A DNA stretch of 64,000 bases from Halorubrum halophilum (lineage in GTDB: Archaea > Halobacteriota > Halobacteria > Halobacteriales > Haloferacaceae), in assembly GCF_000739595.1 (NCBI RefSeq), contig NZ_BBJP01000005.1, forward strand, positions 60,873 through 124,872. The letters run 5' to 3'. The position numbers and the translations under genes are program-made. Positions 34,460 through 42,583 of the stretch are shown here, in pieces (the stretch's first letter is position 1; every line of letters begins with the position of its first letter). The notes beneath the pieces were generated by a model, which saw only the letters and a program-made list of their open reading frames with translations, had not been told where the DNA came from and did no database searches.

Positions 34460-35325
34460 GCGACCCGACCGATGCGGACACACGCCGAGTCGACGCGGAG
34501 AGGCTGATCGCCCGCCTCGGTCGTGTGACTCGCGCCCTGCTTCTCTTGGTAGGGGTCGCGACGCTCGGCCTCGGACTGCTCGTCGCCTTCGATCCGGAGA
34601 CGGAGGGCGTGCTCCGGATCGACGCGGCGATCGAAGCCCTCGGGAGCGACTACGTGGTGCTGGCGGTGTTCGGCCTTCTGGCGGTCGGACTCGCGTTGCT
34701 CCTCGTGGCGGTACGCCGCGTCCGCGGCGTCAGCGAGGCGACCCCCCCGGCCGTCGAGGGCGTTCTGACGGCGACGTATCCCGGCGCGTCGTTCGACCGC
34801 GCCGGTGGCGGGCGACTGCGTCGGTTCTTCTCCACCCGGTCGACAACCGACCGTCGCGATCGGATCCGGGAGGCGGCGATCCGGGCGACGACGCGCGCGG
34901 AGGGTTGTTCGCGGACCGACGCCGGACGTCGCGTCGACGAGGGAACGTGGACGAGCGACCCTGTCGCCGGGGCTTACCTCTCCGCGTCGGGGCGCGGGGT
35001 CTCGGGCGGTACCCGCTCCGGCTGGGGGGTCGCCCGCGGCGGCGAGCCGGCCGACCGAACCGTCGACGCCATCTTGGCGAAGACGCCCGGCGAGCGATCG
35101 GCGGTCCGGGACAGTGATCGGGCCGAGGACGAGAGTCTGAACGGGGCGACCGTTCGGAATTCGGATCGGGATACCGACCGGAATTCCGAACGGGACACAG
35201 TTCCGAATCCGGATCGGGACGCGAACGCGCGGCCGAACACTGACCGGGACGCGGATCGGGACACCGACCGAGTTTCGAACCGCGGTTCTGACGGGCGGTG
35301 GACAACGCAGGAGAGGGCCCAATGA
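34456..35325 (+). CDS. DUF7269-like membrane protein with Asp/Arg-rich repeat tail
   Basis: A 289-residue protein from a GTG in a GTGA overlap with the previous stop. Two membrane helices (ALLLLVGVATLGLGLLVAFD; VVLAVFGLLAVGLALLLVAV) are followed by a cytoplasmic domain (LTATYPGASFDRAGG, FFSTRSTTDRRDRIREAAIRAT). The last ~70 residues are low-complexity, built on the repeat DRDTDRNSERD, which the DNA shows as an expanding CGGGA/ACCGA pattern. The position between DUF4129 and DUF58 genes matches the haloarchaeal DUF7269 member. Confidence 0.78.
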   Translation: MSDPTDADTRRVDAERLIARLGRVTRALLLLVGVATLGLGLLVAFDPETEGVLRIDAAIEALGSDYVVLAVFGLLAVGLALLLVAVRRVRGVSEATPPAVEGVLTATYPGASFDRAGGGRLRRFFSTRSTTDRRDRIREAAIRATTRAEGCSRTDAGRRVDEGTWTSDPVAGAYLSASGRGVSGGTRSGWGVARGGEPADRTVDAILAKTPGERSAVRDSDRAEDESLNGATVRNSDRDTDRNSERDTVPNPDRDANARPNTDRDADRDTDRVSNRGSDGRWTTQERAQ

Positions 35326-36833
35326 CGCACGGCATCGCCGCCCTCCGTCGCTGGCTCGACAGCTCAGAGCGTCCCGAACGGACCGCGGTCGACAGGAGGG
35401 CTCAACGGGGGTCTGTGGCCAGAACCGACGGCGGCGTCACAGTCGACCCGGCGTCCGGCGCGAGCCGATCGTCATCGGTTCGGTGGACCGGTCGTTGGCG
35501 CGGGATCGCCGCCGTCGCGCTTCTCGCGGTGGCGATCGGTCTCCTCGCGAAACGACCCTCGCTGTTGCTGGTCGGCGCTCTCGCCGGCGCGTACGCCGCC
35601 TACCCGCGTCTCACCGCGATTCCCGACCCCGACCTATCCATCCGACGGGAGATAGATCCGGCGTCGCCGGCGGACGGCGAGCGGGTGTCCGTGCGGACGA
35701 CGGTCACGAACGAGGGAGACGCGCTCGCCGACGTCCGGATCGTCGACGGGACCCCGGCGATGCTCTCGGTTTCGGGCGGATCGCCGCGACGCGCGACGGC
35801 GCTACTTCCGGGCGGCGAGGCGACGATACGCTACGAACTCCGGGCGCGCCCGGGTCGCCACGCCTTCCGGCCGGCGACCGTGCTCTGTCGCGACGCGAGC
35901 GGGTCGGTGGAGGTCGAACGCTCGCTCCCCGCGGCGGACTCCTTCGAGTGCGAAGCGGCGGTTCCGGACGTCCCGCTGCGCGGACAGAGCAGTCACCATC
36001 CGGGTCCGCTGGTCACCGACGAGGGGGGCGAGGGGATCGAGTTTCACTCCGTCGAGACGTACCAGCGCGGGGATCCCGCGAACCGAATCGACTGGCGTCG
36101 ATACGCGCGGACCGGCGAACTCACCTCGATGGAGTTCCGCACCGAACGGCTCGCGGAGGTGGTGGTGTGCGTGGACGCGCGACCCGCGTCGTACCGGGCC
36201 GCGGCCGCGACCGAACCCCACGGCGTCGCGCTCGCCGTCGACGCCGCCGGCCGCATCGGCGACGCGCTGTTCGACGCGAATCACCGGGTCGGCCTGGCCG
36301 GGTTCGGACGGCACGTCTGCGTGCTTCCGGCCCGGAGCGGTCGCGACCACGTCAGCCGGTTCCACCGTCGGCTGGCGACGGATCCGGCCTTCGAGCTGGA
36401 TCCGCCGGAGACGGCCCGCACGGCCGAGCGGGATGGCGGAACGGTCCCGTCCCGACTCGTCACCGGAGACGGTCCGAACGGCGATGGCCTCGGTGACGAC
36501 GAAGTCGACGGGGCCGACGGGGCCGTCTCGGTCGACACCCAGCTGTCCAGAATACGGGCCGAGTTCGGGTCGAACACGCAGGTCGTGTTGATCACGCCGC
36601 TGTGCGACGACGAGGCCTCCCGCATCGCCCAGCGGTTCGAGGGCGGTGGGACCGCCGTCACGGTCGTCAGTCCCGACGTCACCGCGGCGGAGACCGCGGG
36701 GGGGAGGCTCGCTCGACTGGAGCGGGCGAACCGGCTGAGCGTGCTCCGGAACGCGGGCATCCCCGTCGTCGACTGGGCATCGACCCAGTCGCTGGGCGCG
36801 GCAATGACCGCCATCGAGGGGAGGGGCCGATGA
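35322..36833 (+). CDS. DUF58 domain-containing protein
   Basis: A 503-residue protein with two early membrane helices (AAVALLAVAIGLLAKRPSLLLVGALAGAYAAYP), a beta-rich exported segment, and the DUF58/vWA-like domain marked by GEGIEFHSVETYQRGDPANRIDWRRYARTGELTSMEFRTE. DUF58 proteins partner MoxR AAA ATPases. The ATG overlaps the previous stop (ATGA). A MoxR gene lies at the far end of the set but on the opposite strand. Confidence 0.9.
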   Translation: MTHGIAALRRWLDSSERPERTAVDRRAQRGSVARTDGGVTVDPASGASRSSSVRWTGRWRGIAAVALLAVAIGLLAKRPSLLLVGALAGAYAAYPRLTAIPDPDLSIRREIDPASPADGERVSVRTTVTNEGDALADVRIVDGTPAMLSVSGGSPRRATALLPGGEATIRYELRARPGRHAFRPATVLCRDASGSVEVERSLPAADSFECEAAVPDVPLRGQSSHHPGPLVTDEGGEGIEFHSVETYQRGDPANRIDWRRYARTGELTSMEFRTERLAEVVVCVDARPASYRAAAATEPHGVALAVDAAGRIGDALFDANHRVGLAGFGRHVCVLPARSGRDHVSRFHRRLATDPAFELDPPETARTAERDGGTVPSRLVTGDGPNGDGLGDDEVDGADGAVSVDTQLSRIRAEFGSNTQVVLITPLCDDEASRIAQRFEGGGTAVTVVSPDVTAAETAGGRLARLERANRLSVLRNAGIPVVDWASTQSLGAAMTAIEGRGR

Positions 36834-37660
36834 CGGCGTCAGACGCGCCGGGATCGGAGGCGACGTCCGACGGGACGAGACCGACGACAGCGCCCGACGC
36901 GACGGGATCGACGACAGCGCCCGACGCGACGAGACCGACGACAGCGCCGGACGGGGCGACCCCTCGGTTCGTTCGTCGACCGACAGTCGCGAGCGGCGTC
37001 ATCGCCCTCGTCGCCGGGAGCGTCGCCGTGGCCCTCGTTGCCGACGCGTCCCTCCAGCGGGAGATCCTTCGGCTGGCCGTCGTCGGCGTCCTCGCCTTCG
37101 GGATCGGAGGACGACTCGTTCGTCGCGGCGTGACGGCCTTCGGGGCGCTGGGTGCGCTGGTCGCGCTCGGCGGAGGGATCGCCGTTCTCGTCGCGACGGG
37201 ACAGGCGGTCACGCGGCTCCCGCAGGTCACTCATCGGATCGAGTTGCTGCCCGGGATCGTGGGGCTGTGGATGCTTTCCGCGGCGCTCGCGCCGGTTCGG
37301 TTCCGGTGGAGCCGGGCCCTGATAGACGTCGGCACCGGCCTCGTGTTCCTCGGCGTGCTCGTGACGGGGGTAACACGGGGGGCGGGCACCACCGCGCTCC
37401 TGCTCGCGACGCTCGCGACGATCCTCGCGTGGGACGCGGCCGAGAACGCGGTGTCCGTCGGCGGCCAGATCGGTGTTCAGCGCGGCGCGAGGACCGTTCG
37501 GGCCGAACTCGCTCACGCGGGGGTCGCCGCGGGCGTCGGCGCGGGCGCCATCGCGGTCGTGCTCGGGGTGGCCCGTCTCGGTATCGACGGCCTCCCGTTC
37601 GGCGCGCTCGTCGCGCTCGTCGTCGGCAGCGTGATCTTGGTCTTCGGCTCCAACCGGTGA
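36830..37660 (+). CDS. DUF7519-like polytopic membrane protein
   Basis: A 276-residue protein with about seven membrane helices (VIALVAGSVAVALVADA to ALVALVVGSVILVFGSNR). The polar N-terminus holds three imperfect 9-residue repeats (TTAPDATGS/TTAPDATRP/TTAPDGATP) encoded by 27-bp tandem DNA repeats. Start ATGA overlap with DUF58. It is the last gene of the operon and probably the membrane partner of the DUF58 protein; the family name rests on operon position and appearance. Confidence 0.75.
   Translation: MTASDAPGSEATSDGTRPTTAPDATGSTTAPDATRPTTAPDGATPRFVRRPTVASGVIALVAGSVAVALVADASLQREILRLAVVGVLAFGIGGRLVRRGVTAFGALGALVALGGGIAVLVATGQAVTRLPQVTHRIELLPGIVGLWMLSAALAPVRFRWSRALIDVGTGLVFLGVLVTGVTRGAGTTALLLATLATILAWDAAENAVSVGGQIGVQRGARTVRAELAHAGVAAGVGAGAIAVVLGVARLGIDGLPFGALVALVVGSVILVFGSNR
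36882..36961 (+). repeat. 27-bp tandem repeats, three units, inside DUF7519 gene
   Basis: CGACGACAGCGCCCGACGCG starts at 36882 and 36909, with a near copy at 36936, a period of 27 bases. Being a multiple of three, changes in copy number would alter the linker length without a frameshift. Confidence 0.85.
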
Positions 37661-37663
37661 CAC

Positions 37664-38617
37664 TCAGGGGCGCAGCTGCGGCACCGGCAGATCCGAGAGG
37701 ATATCGTCGACGATCTCCGTCGTCGAGACGCCCGAAACGCGCGCGTCGGGGGTCACCACTATCCGGTGGGCCAACACGGGCGTCGCCATCGCCTTCACGT
37801 CGTCCGGCGTCGCGTAAGCCCGACCCGTGAGCGCGGCGTGGGTTCGCACGACCTCGAAGAACCGCTGGATTCCCCGCGGCGACACGCCCGTGTTCACGCG
37901 CTCGTCCGTTCGCGTCGCGCGGGCGACGTCGACGAGGTACTGCCGAACCCCGTTCTCCACGCGGATCGACTCCGGAACGCGCCGGAGCTGCGTGAGCGTG
38001 TCGAGCGAGCAGACCGTCCCGACCGACGGCGAGGAGGCCTGACGACCCGCGCGGCGGTCGATCAGTTCGAGTTCGCCGGCTCGGTCGGGGTAGCCGAGGC
38101 TGGTCTTGACGATGAACCGGTCCTTCTGGGCGGCCGGGAGCTCGAAGGTCCCGTCCATCTCGACGGGGTTCTGCGTGGCGATGACGACGAACGGGTCGGG
38201 GAGTGGGTGAGTCTCGCCGTCGACGGTGACCTGCCCTTCCTCCATCGCCTCGAGGAGCGCCGCCTGGGTCTTCGGCGGGGCTCGGTTGATCTCGTCCGCG
38301 AGTACGACGTTCGCGAACACCGGCCCGGGCTGGAACTCGAAGCTCCGGGCTTTCTCGTCGAAGACGTTCGAGCCGATGACGTCGGACGGCAGCAGGTCGG
38401 GGGTGAACTGGACGCGCGAGAAGGAGACGTCGACCGCGTCCGCGAACGACCGCGCCGTGAGCGTCTTTCCGGTTCCCGGGACGTCTTCAAGCAGGACGTG
38501 GCCGTCGGAGAGCAACCCGACGAGAATCGTCTTCAGCGTCGACCGCTCGGTGACCACGGCCGCGGCGATCTCGTCGAGGATCTCGTCGCTCCGTCGCTGC
38601 ACAGTCGCAGGATCCAT
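37664..38617 (-). CDS. MoxR-family AAA+ ATPase
   Basis: AAA_3 ATPase of 317 residues: LLSDGHVLLEDVPGTGKTLTARSFA (Walker A GTGKT), VVLADEINRAPPKTQAALLEAMEEGQVTV (Walker B LADEIN), VIATQNPVEMDGTFELPAAQKDRF (sensor and Arg finger region). MoxR proteins act as chaperones or assembly factors for partner complexes, usually with DUF58 proteins. Here its stop is 3 bases from the stop of the DUF7519 gene, i.e. convergent with its presumed partners. A TATA box (CTATAACC on the reverse strand, about 38643-38650) lies 28 bases before the ATG. Confidence 0.93.
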   Translation of the reverse strand: MDPATVQRRSDEILDEIAAAVVTERSTLKTILVGLLSDGHVLLEDVPGTGKTLTARSFADAVDVSFSRVQFTPDLLPSDVIGSNVFDEKARSFEFQPGPVFANVVLADEINRAPPKTQAALLEAMEEGQVTVDGETHPLPDPFVVIATQNPVEMDGTFELPAAQKDRFIVKTSLGYPDRAGELELIDRRAGRQASSPSVGTVCSLDTLTQLRRVPESIRVENGVRQYLVDVARATRTDERVNTGVSPRGIQRFFEVVRTHAALTGRAYATPDDVKAMATPVLAHRIVVTPDARVSGVSTTEIVDDILSDLPVPQLRP

Positions 38618-39193
38618 ACCGATCGGACCGGCGTCGACCCGTTGGTTATAGCCCTCCTAAACGCGGATTTGGTCGTCGTAACCCGCTTTTCGGTTCCGTT
38701 AATAACCCGTTTTCAGACGGATTCCCTGTCCGAAACGGCCGGTCGCTGAAGCGTGCTTCGTGATCGATAGCGGGAGTGGCTGTTGCAGATCGATGGCGCC
38801 GATACGGTATTTATAAGCAGTAAGCGACGGCGACGATCGATTATAAAATCGGTGTGGTGGCGCGCCCCGGTGAGCGGCCCACTGGACCGCTCATCGACGG
38901 TGTGAGGTCGCCGGCGCTGTGCGCCGGCTGCCAGAGGGATCTTCGGTCCCTCGCTGGAGTCGCTGGCCGCGAGTCGTCGTGGCTGGGGCTTCGGAGGCGT
39001 TCACGGACGATCTGACCGAAATTGCTTATAAATACCTCCCAGTGACACGCCGTTCCTACTTATAAACGATCGCTCAACCACACTGAGACACGTCCCCCCG
39101 CGTTCCGCGAATCGGTGTTGACGGCCGCCCTCTACACGTCCGCGGATCCGCCGTACCGAAGCGATTAAGCACGGAAGCCGCAAACGACGGAGT
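38618..39193. other. Intergenic region holding repeat copy C
   Basis: Besides repeat copy C and the moxR TATA box, TAACCCGCTTTTC (38679-38691) and TAACCCGTTTTC (38703-38714) form a direct repeat with a 24-base period, possibly an operator for moxR. A further TATA-like ACTTATAAAC lies at 39058-39066. No credible ORF. Confidence 0.5.
38821..39015 (+). repeat. Dispersed structured element, copy C (core deleted)
   Basis: Begins AAGCGACGGCGACGA, then TTATAAAA (38841-38848) and GGTGGCGCGCC (38856-38866), which strongly match copy E. The hairpins GCCGGCGCTGTGCGCCGGC and AGGGATC/GGTCCCT match copy B. It then jumps straight to one end module GGCTGGGGCTTCGGAGG (38981-38997) with a trailing TTATAAAT. 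The GAGGCTGGGGAGG block and the invariant 20-mer are missing, so this looks like an internal deletion or a minimal form. Confidence 0.8.
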
Positions 39194-39460
39194 ATGCAAC
39201 ACCTCATCATTCGCGGCGACCCCGGGATCCGGCGGGACGCGGTGATCGAGTACGAGGGCGAGGAGCTGGTGTGCTTCGGGATCAACGTCCAGGGCGGCTG
39301 GCACGGCCCGGACGAGCCGCAGCTCTGGTGTACCGTCGGCACCGAAGACGAGCGCGAGGCCTACGACAAACGCGAGTACGTCCCGCACTGGCTCGACGTC
39401 GACACGGTCGACGCCGAGGACCTCGACGTGATCAAAGCGAAGGGCGAGCTGTCGGTCTAG
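39194..39460 (+). CDS. HAH_0734 family protein
   Basis: An 88-residue soluble protein: MQHLIIRGDPGIRRDAVIEYEGEELVCFGINVQGGWHGPDEPQLWCTVG, then EREAYDKREYVPHWLDVDTVDAEDLDV. It matches the small haloarchaeal HAH_0734 family. No function is known; two conserved Cys and several Trp are visible. It lies downstream of repeat copy C, whose TTATAAAT is too far away to be a leaderless promoter. Confidence 0.82.
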   Translation: MQHLIIRGDPGIRRDAVIEYEGEELVCFGINVQGGWHGPDEPQLWCTVGTEDEREAYDKREYVPHWLDVDTVDAEDLDVIKAKGELSV

Positions 39461-39491
39461 CGGCGGCGTTCTTCTGCGATTTCGACGTTTC

Positions 39492-40091
39492 CTACAGCGG
39501 CGGGTCGTCCAGCCACGCCTCGATCGCGCCGGCCATTGCGCCGCGGCGGTGGATCGTTCTCTTCTCGGGGTCGACCACGGTGCTCTCCGTGCCGGGCGTC
39601 TCGCCGCCGTCGACGACGACTGCGACCCCCTCGCGGATCCGGTCGTCGAGGTCGTCGAGGCGTGTGACGCTCCCGCGCCCGGAGACGTTCGCGCTCGTCG
39701 CGGTGAGCGGGCCGGTCTCGGAGAGCAGGTCGCGGGCGAGGTCGTGGTCCGGCACCCGGATCCCGACCCGGTCGCGTCCGGCGGTGAGCGCGTCGGGGAC
39801 CGCGTCGCCGCGCTCGACGATCACGGTCACAGGCCCGGGGAGGAACGCCCGGGCGAACGCGACCGCGAACTCGGTGGGTTCGGTGTGGCGGAGCGCGGCG
39901 TCGACGCTCGGAACCCCGAGCGAGAGCGGTTTCGAGCGCTCTCGGCTCTTCAGCTCGAACACCCGTTCGACGGCGTCGGGGTCGAGGGCGTCGCCGCCGA
40001 GCCCGTACACCGTCTCGGTGGGGTAGACCACGAGGTCGCCGTCGGTGACCGCCTCGGCGGCTCGTCGGAGGGCGTCGCTGTCCCGTGTCAC
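39492..40091 (-). CDS. Sua5/YciO/YrdC-type threonylcarbamoyl-AMP synthase
   Basis: Makes threonylcarbamoyl-AMP from Thr, bicarbonate and ATP, the first step of t6A tRNA modification; KEOPS (including Pcc1 encoded at 53098) performs the second. The 199 residues show VVYPTETVYGLGGDALD, the KSRERSKPLSLGVPS motif and SANVSGRGSVT. The length is that of YrdC without the Sua5 linker domain. No ATG is available at the N-terminus; the GTG at 40091 is supported by a reverse-strand CTTTTTC box about 27 bases away. Confidence 0.9.
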   Translation of the reverse strand: MTRDSDALRRAAEAVTDGDLVVYPTETVYGLGGDALDPDAVERVFELKSRERSKPLSLGVPSVDAALRHTEPTEFAVAFARAFLPGPVTVIVERGDAVPDALTAGRDRVGIRVPDHDLARDLLSETGPLTATSANVSGRGSVTRLDDLDDRIREGVAVVVDGGETPGTESTVVDPEKRTIHRRGAMAGAIEAWLDDPPL

Positions 40092-40179
40092 AGGGTTCGG
40101 TTCGTGACGGCCGCGAAAAAGGGTGACGAGTGGGGGCGAAGCGTGCGGGCCGCCGGAAGTGTCGGGCGCCGTCCCGGAA

Positions 40180-40689
40180 TCAGTCGACGAGTCGCTCGAC
40201 CGCGTCGTCGATGGCCTCGGCGTCGGGGAACTCGGGATGTTCGCTCGCGACCCACGCGAACTCGACACTGCGGTCGGCGTCGAGCAGGAAGACGGCCGGG
40301 CGGGTCTCGGTGATCCCGGTCATGCCGTCGATGTCATGCGCGAGGCCGTACTCCTCGATCACGCCCGCGCCGGGGTCGGAAAAGGTTCGGATCCCGTCTC
40401 CCCGCTCGGCGAGCAGGCGCTTGTGGGCGTACGGCGTCGAGATCGACAGGCCGAGGATATCAAGGTCGTCGGCCCAGCCGTGGTCGTCGACCGTGTTGTA
40501 GAGGTACGTCGCCTGAAAGGCGCCGTTCATCGGGTGGAACAGCAGGAGGGTCGGCCCGTCGACGACATCGCCGAGCGCGCGGTCCTCCCAGTACTCCTCG
40601 TCGACGAGCGGTCGGGTGAAGTCGGGTGCCGTGTCGCCCTCGGCGACGTGGTCGATCTCCGGCAGCGAGACGACGTCGAAGTCAGGCAT
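40180..40689 (-). CDS. Redoxin/peroxiredoxin-like thioredoxin-fold protein
   Basis: A 169-residue AhpC/TSA-type fold: EGDTAPDFTRPLVDEEYWEDRALGDVV, then LLLFHPMNGAFQATYLYN where a peroxidatic Cys would be expected (PxxxTxxC), and GLSISTPYAHKRLLAERGDGIRTFSDPGAGVIEEYGLAHD. There is no Cys at the peroxidatic position or elsewhere, so it cannot be a normal peroxiredoxin. The start ATG is 1 base after the glutaredoxin stop; a GTG at 40698 would overlap. The pairing with a glutaredoxin suggests a redox role. Confidence 0.8.
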   Translation of the reverse strand: MPDFDVVSLPEIDHVAEGDTAPDFTRPLVDEEYWEDRALGDVVDGPTLLLFHPMNGAFQATYLYNTVDDHGWADDLDILGLSISTPYAHKRLLAERGDGIRTFSDPGAGVIEEYGLAHDIDGMTGITETRPAVFLLDADRSVEFAWVASEHPEFPDAEAIDDAVERLVD

Positions 40690-40690
40690 C

Positions 40691-40951
40691 TCAGGCACCC
40701 CCTTCGGCGTAGGTTCCCTTCAGGTACTCCACGATGTTCGCGCTCTCGGACATGGTCACGCCCGTCTCGCGGTCGACGATCGCCGGCACGCTGCGGGCAC
40801 CGGAGACGCGCTTGACGACGTTGCGCTCGGAGTGCATCGGCTCGACGTACCGCGACCGGTACTCCACGTCGAGCTCGTTCAGGGTGCGGACGACACGCTC
40901 GCAGAAGGGACACGCCTGCAGTCGGTACAGGGTGATCGCTGGTTCGCTCAT
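40691..40951 (-). CDS. Glutaredoxin-like protein (GST N-terminal fold)
   Basis: An 86-residue thioredoxin-fold protein with the active site CPFC (residues 14-17: LQACPFCERVVRTL). It also has the cis-Pro region RSVPAIVD and the glutathione/GST-like TMSESANIVEYLKGTY. In haloarchaea, which contain gamma-glutamylcysteine, it would act as a dithiol oxidoreductase. It is first in a two-gene operon with the Cys-less redoxin. Confidence 0.9.
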   Translation of the reverse strand: MSEPAITLYRLQACPFCERVVRTLNELDVEYRSRYVEPMHSERNVVKRVSGARSVPAIVDRETGVTMSESANIVEYLKGTYAEGGA

Positions 40952-41090
40952 GTCCCGTCGTTCGCCGGCGAGACAGGTAATCGTGTCGCCGTCGGTACTC
41001 GAGACGCCCGAGCGGGCTCGCCGTGGCAGCCGTCGTCGGGGGTGTCCGAAGGGAACGCTTTAATCGCGGGGAGACGGAACACAAACGAAT

Positions 41091-42485
41091 ATGGGCTTGT
41101 CGTCTAGCGTGCCGGTGGCCGACCTCCTCCAGATACCGATCCCCGGTAACGGCGTCGTGACCGCGCTCGGCGTCGCCGCGATTCTCGTCTTGGTCGGGCT
41201 GTCGGCGTTCTTCTCCTCGTCGGAGATCGCGATGTTCTCGCTGCCGCAACACCGCATCGACAGCCTCGTCGACGAGGGCGTCCCGGGGGCGGAGACGATC
41301 CGCGACATGAAGCAGAACCCCCATCGCCTGTTGGTGACGATCCTCGTCGGCAACAACATCGTCAACGTGGCGATGACCTCCATCGCCACCGCGCTGTTCG
41401 GGATCTACCTCTCGCGGGGGGAGTCGGTGCTGGCGACGACGTTCGGGATCACGACGCTCGTGCTGATCTTCGGCGAGAGCGCGCCGAAGTCCTACGCCGT
41501 CGAGAACACAGAGTCGTGGGCGCTCCGGATCGCCCGCCCGCTGAAGCTCTCGGAGTACGCGCTCTACCCGCTCGTCGTCCTCTTCGACTACATCGTCAAA
41601 GGGGTCAACAAGGTCATCGGCGGCTCGGCCGCCATCGAGTCGACGTACGTGACCCGCGACGAGATCCAAGACATCATCGAGACCGGCGAGCGCGAGGGCG
41701 TCATCGAGGAGGAGGAACGCGAGATGCTCGACCGCATCTTCCGCTTCAACAACACCATCGCCAAGGAGGTGATGACGCCCCGTCTCGACGTCACCGCGGT
41801 CGCGAAGGAGTCCTCCGTCGAGGAGGCGATCGAGAAGTGCATCCAGGCGGACCACGAGCGCGTCCCCGTCTACGAGGGGAACCTCGACAACATTATCGGC
41901 GTGGTGACCGTCCGCGATCTGGTGCGCGAACTCCGCTACTCCGAGGGCGAGCCCTCGCTGGAGCGCGTCGTGAAGCCGACGCTGCACGTCCCCGAGTCGA
42001 AGAACGCCGACGAGCTACTCGCGGAGATGCAGGAGAACCGCCTCCAGATGGTCACCGTCATCGACGAGTTCGGGACCACGGAGGGGATCATCACCCTCGA
42101 AGACATGGTCGAGGAGATCGTCGGCGAAATCTTAGAGGGCGACGAGGAGGCTCCGGTGGAGTTCTTAGAGGACAACGTCGCCGTCGTGCAGGGCGAGGTG
42201 AACATCGACGAGGTCAACGAGATGCTCGGGATCGACCTCCCCGAGGGCGAGGAGTTCGAGACGCTCGCCGGCTTCGTGTTCAACCGCGCCGGGCGCCTCG
42301 TCGAGGAGGGCGAGGAGATCGAGTTCGACGGGATCCGGATCCGGATCGAGCGCGTCGACAACACCCGGATCATGTCGGCGCGCGTCACCGTGCTCGACGC
42401 CGAAGCGGTGGCCGAGTCCATCGAGGAGGACGAGGCGGCGGAGTCGAGTGACGGGCCCGAAGCGACCCCGAGCGACGCGGAGTGA
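41091..42485 (+). CDS. CNNM/CorC-type (DUF21-CBS-CorC_HlyC) membrane protein
   Basis: A 464-residue protein: DUF21 membrane domain with SAFFSSSEIAMFSLPQHRI and IFGESAPKSYAVENTE, then a CBS pair (MTPRLDVTAVAKESSVEEAIEKCIQADHERVPVYEGN ... MQENRLQMVTVIDEFGTTEGIITLEDMVEEIVGEI), and a CorC_HlyC C-terminal domain (LPEGEEFETLAGFVFNRAGRL). This is the CNNM Mg2+ transporter family, often labelled hemolysin. A TATA-like CTTTAATC (41057-41064) precedes the ATG by about 28 bases. Confidence 0.93.
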   Translation: MGLSSSVPVADLLQIPIPGNGVVTALGVAAILVLVGLSAFFSSSEIAMFSLPQHRIDSLVDEGVPGAETIRDMKQNPHRLLVTILVGNNIVNVAMTSIATALFGIYLSRGESVLATTFGITTLVLIFGESAPKSYAVENTESWALRIARPLKLSEYALYPLVVLFDYIVKGVNKVIGGSAAIESTYVTRDEIQDIIETGEREGVIEEEEREMLDRIFRFNNTIAKEVMTPRLDVTAVAKESSVEEAIEKCIQADHERVPVYEGNLDNIIGVVTVRDLVRELRYSEGEPSLERVVKPTLHVPESKNADELLAEMQENRLQMVTVIDEFGTTEGIITLEDMVEEIVGEILEGDEEAPVEFLEDNVAVVQGEVNIDEVNEMLGIDLPEGEEFETLAGFVFNRAGRLVEEGEEIEFDGIRIRIERVDNTRIMSARVTVLDAEAVAESIEEDEAAESSDGPEATPSDAE

Positions 42486-42583
42486 ACGCTGAGTGCGATC
42501 GGTGGGCGGTGGTGAGAGTCCCCCGGTAATTCGGTCGATCGCTTATAAGTTGCCAGTTTGTTTAAAAATAAATCGTCGCTCGC
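42486..42583. other. AT-rich spacer with TATA-like sequences
   Basis: GATCGCTTATAAG (about 42537-42549) and TTTAAAAATAAAT (about 42560-42572) stand out in the gap between convergent genes. The first resembles the TTATAAAT tails of the dispersed elements and may be a solo remnant. The second may terminate either transcript. Confidence 0.35.

Noticed and set aside
41091..42451. Long + strand frames of Arg/Pro-rich sequence parallel to the CNNM-like gene and many similar cases
   Set aside because: They are out-of-frame readings of clearly recognisable proteins at high GC.
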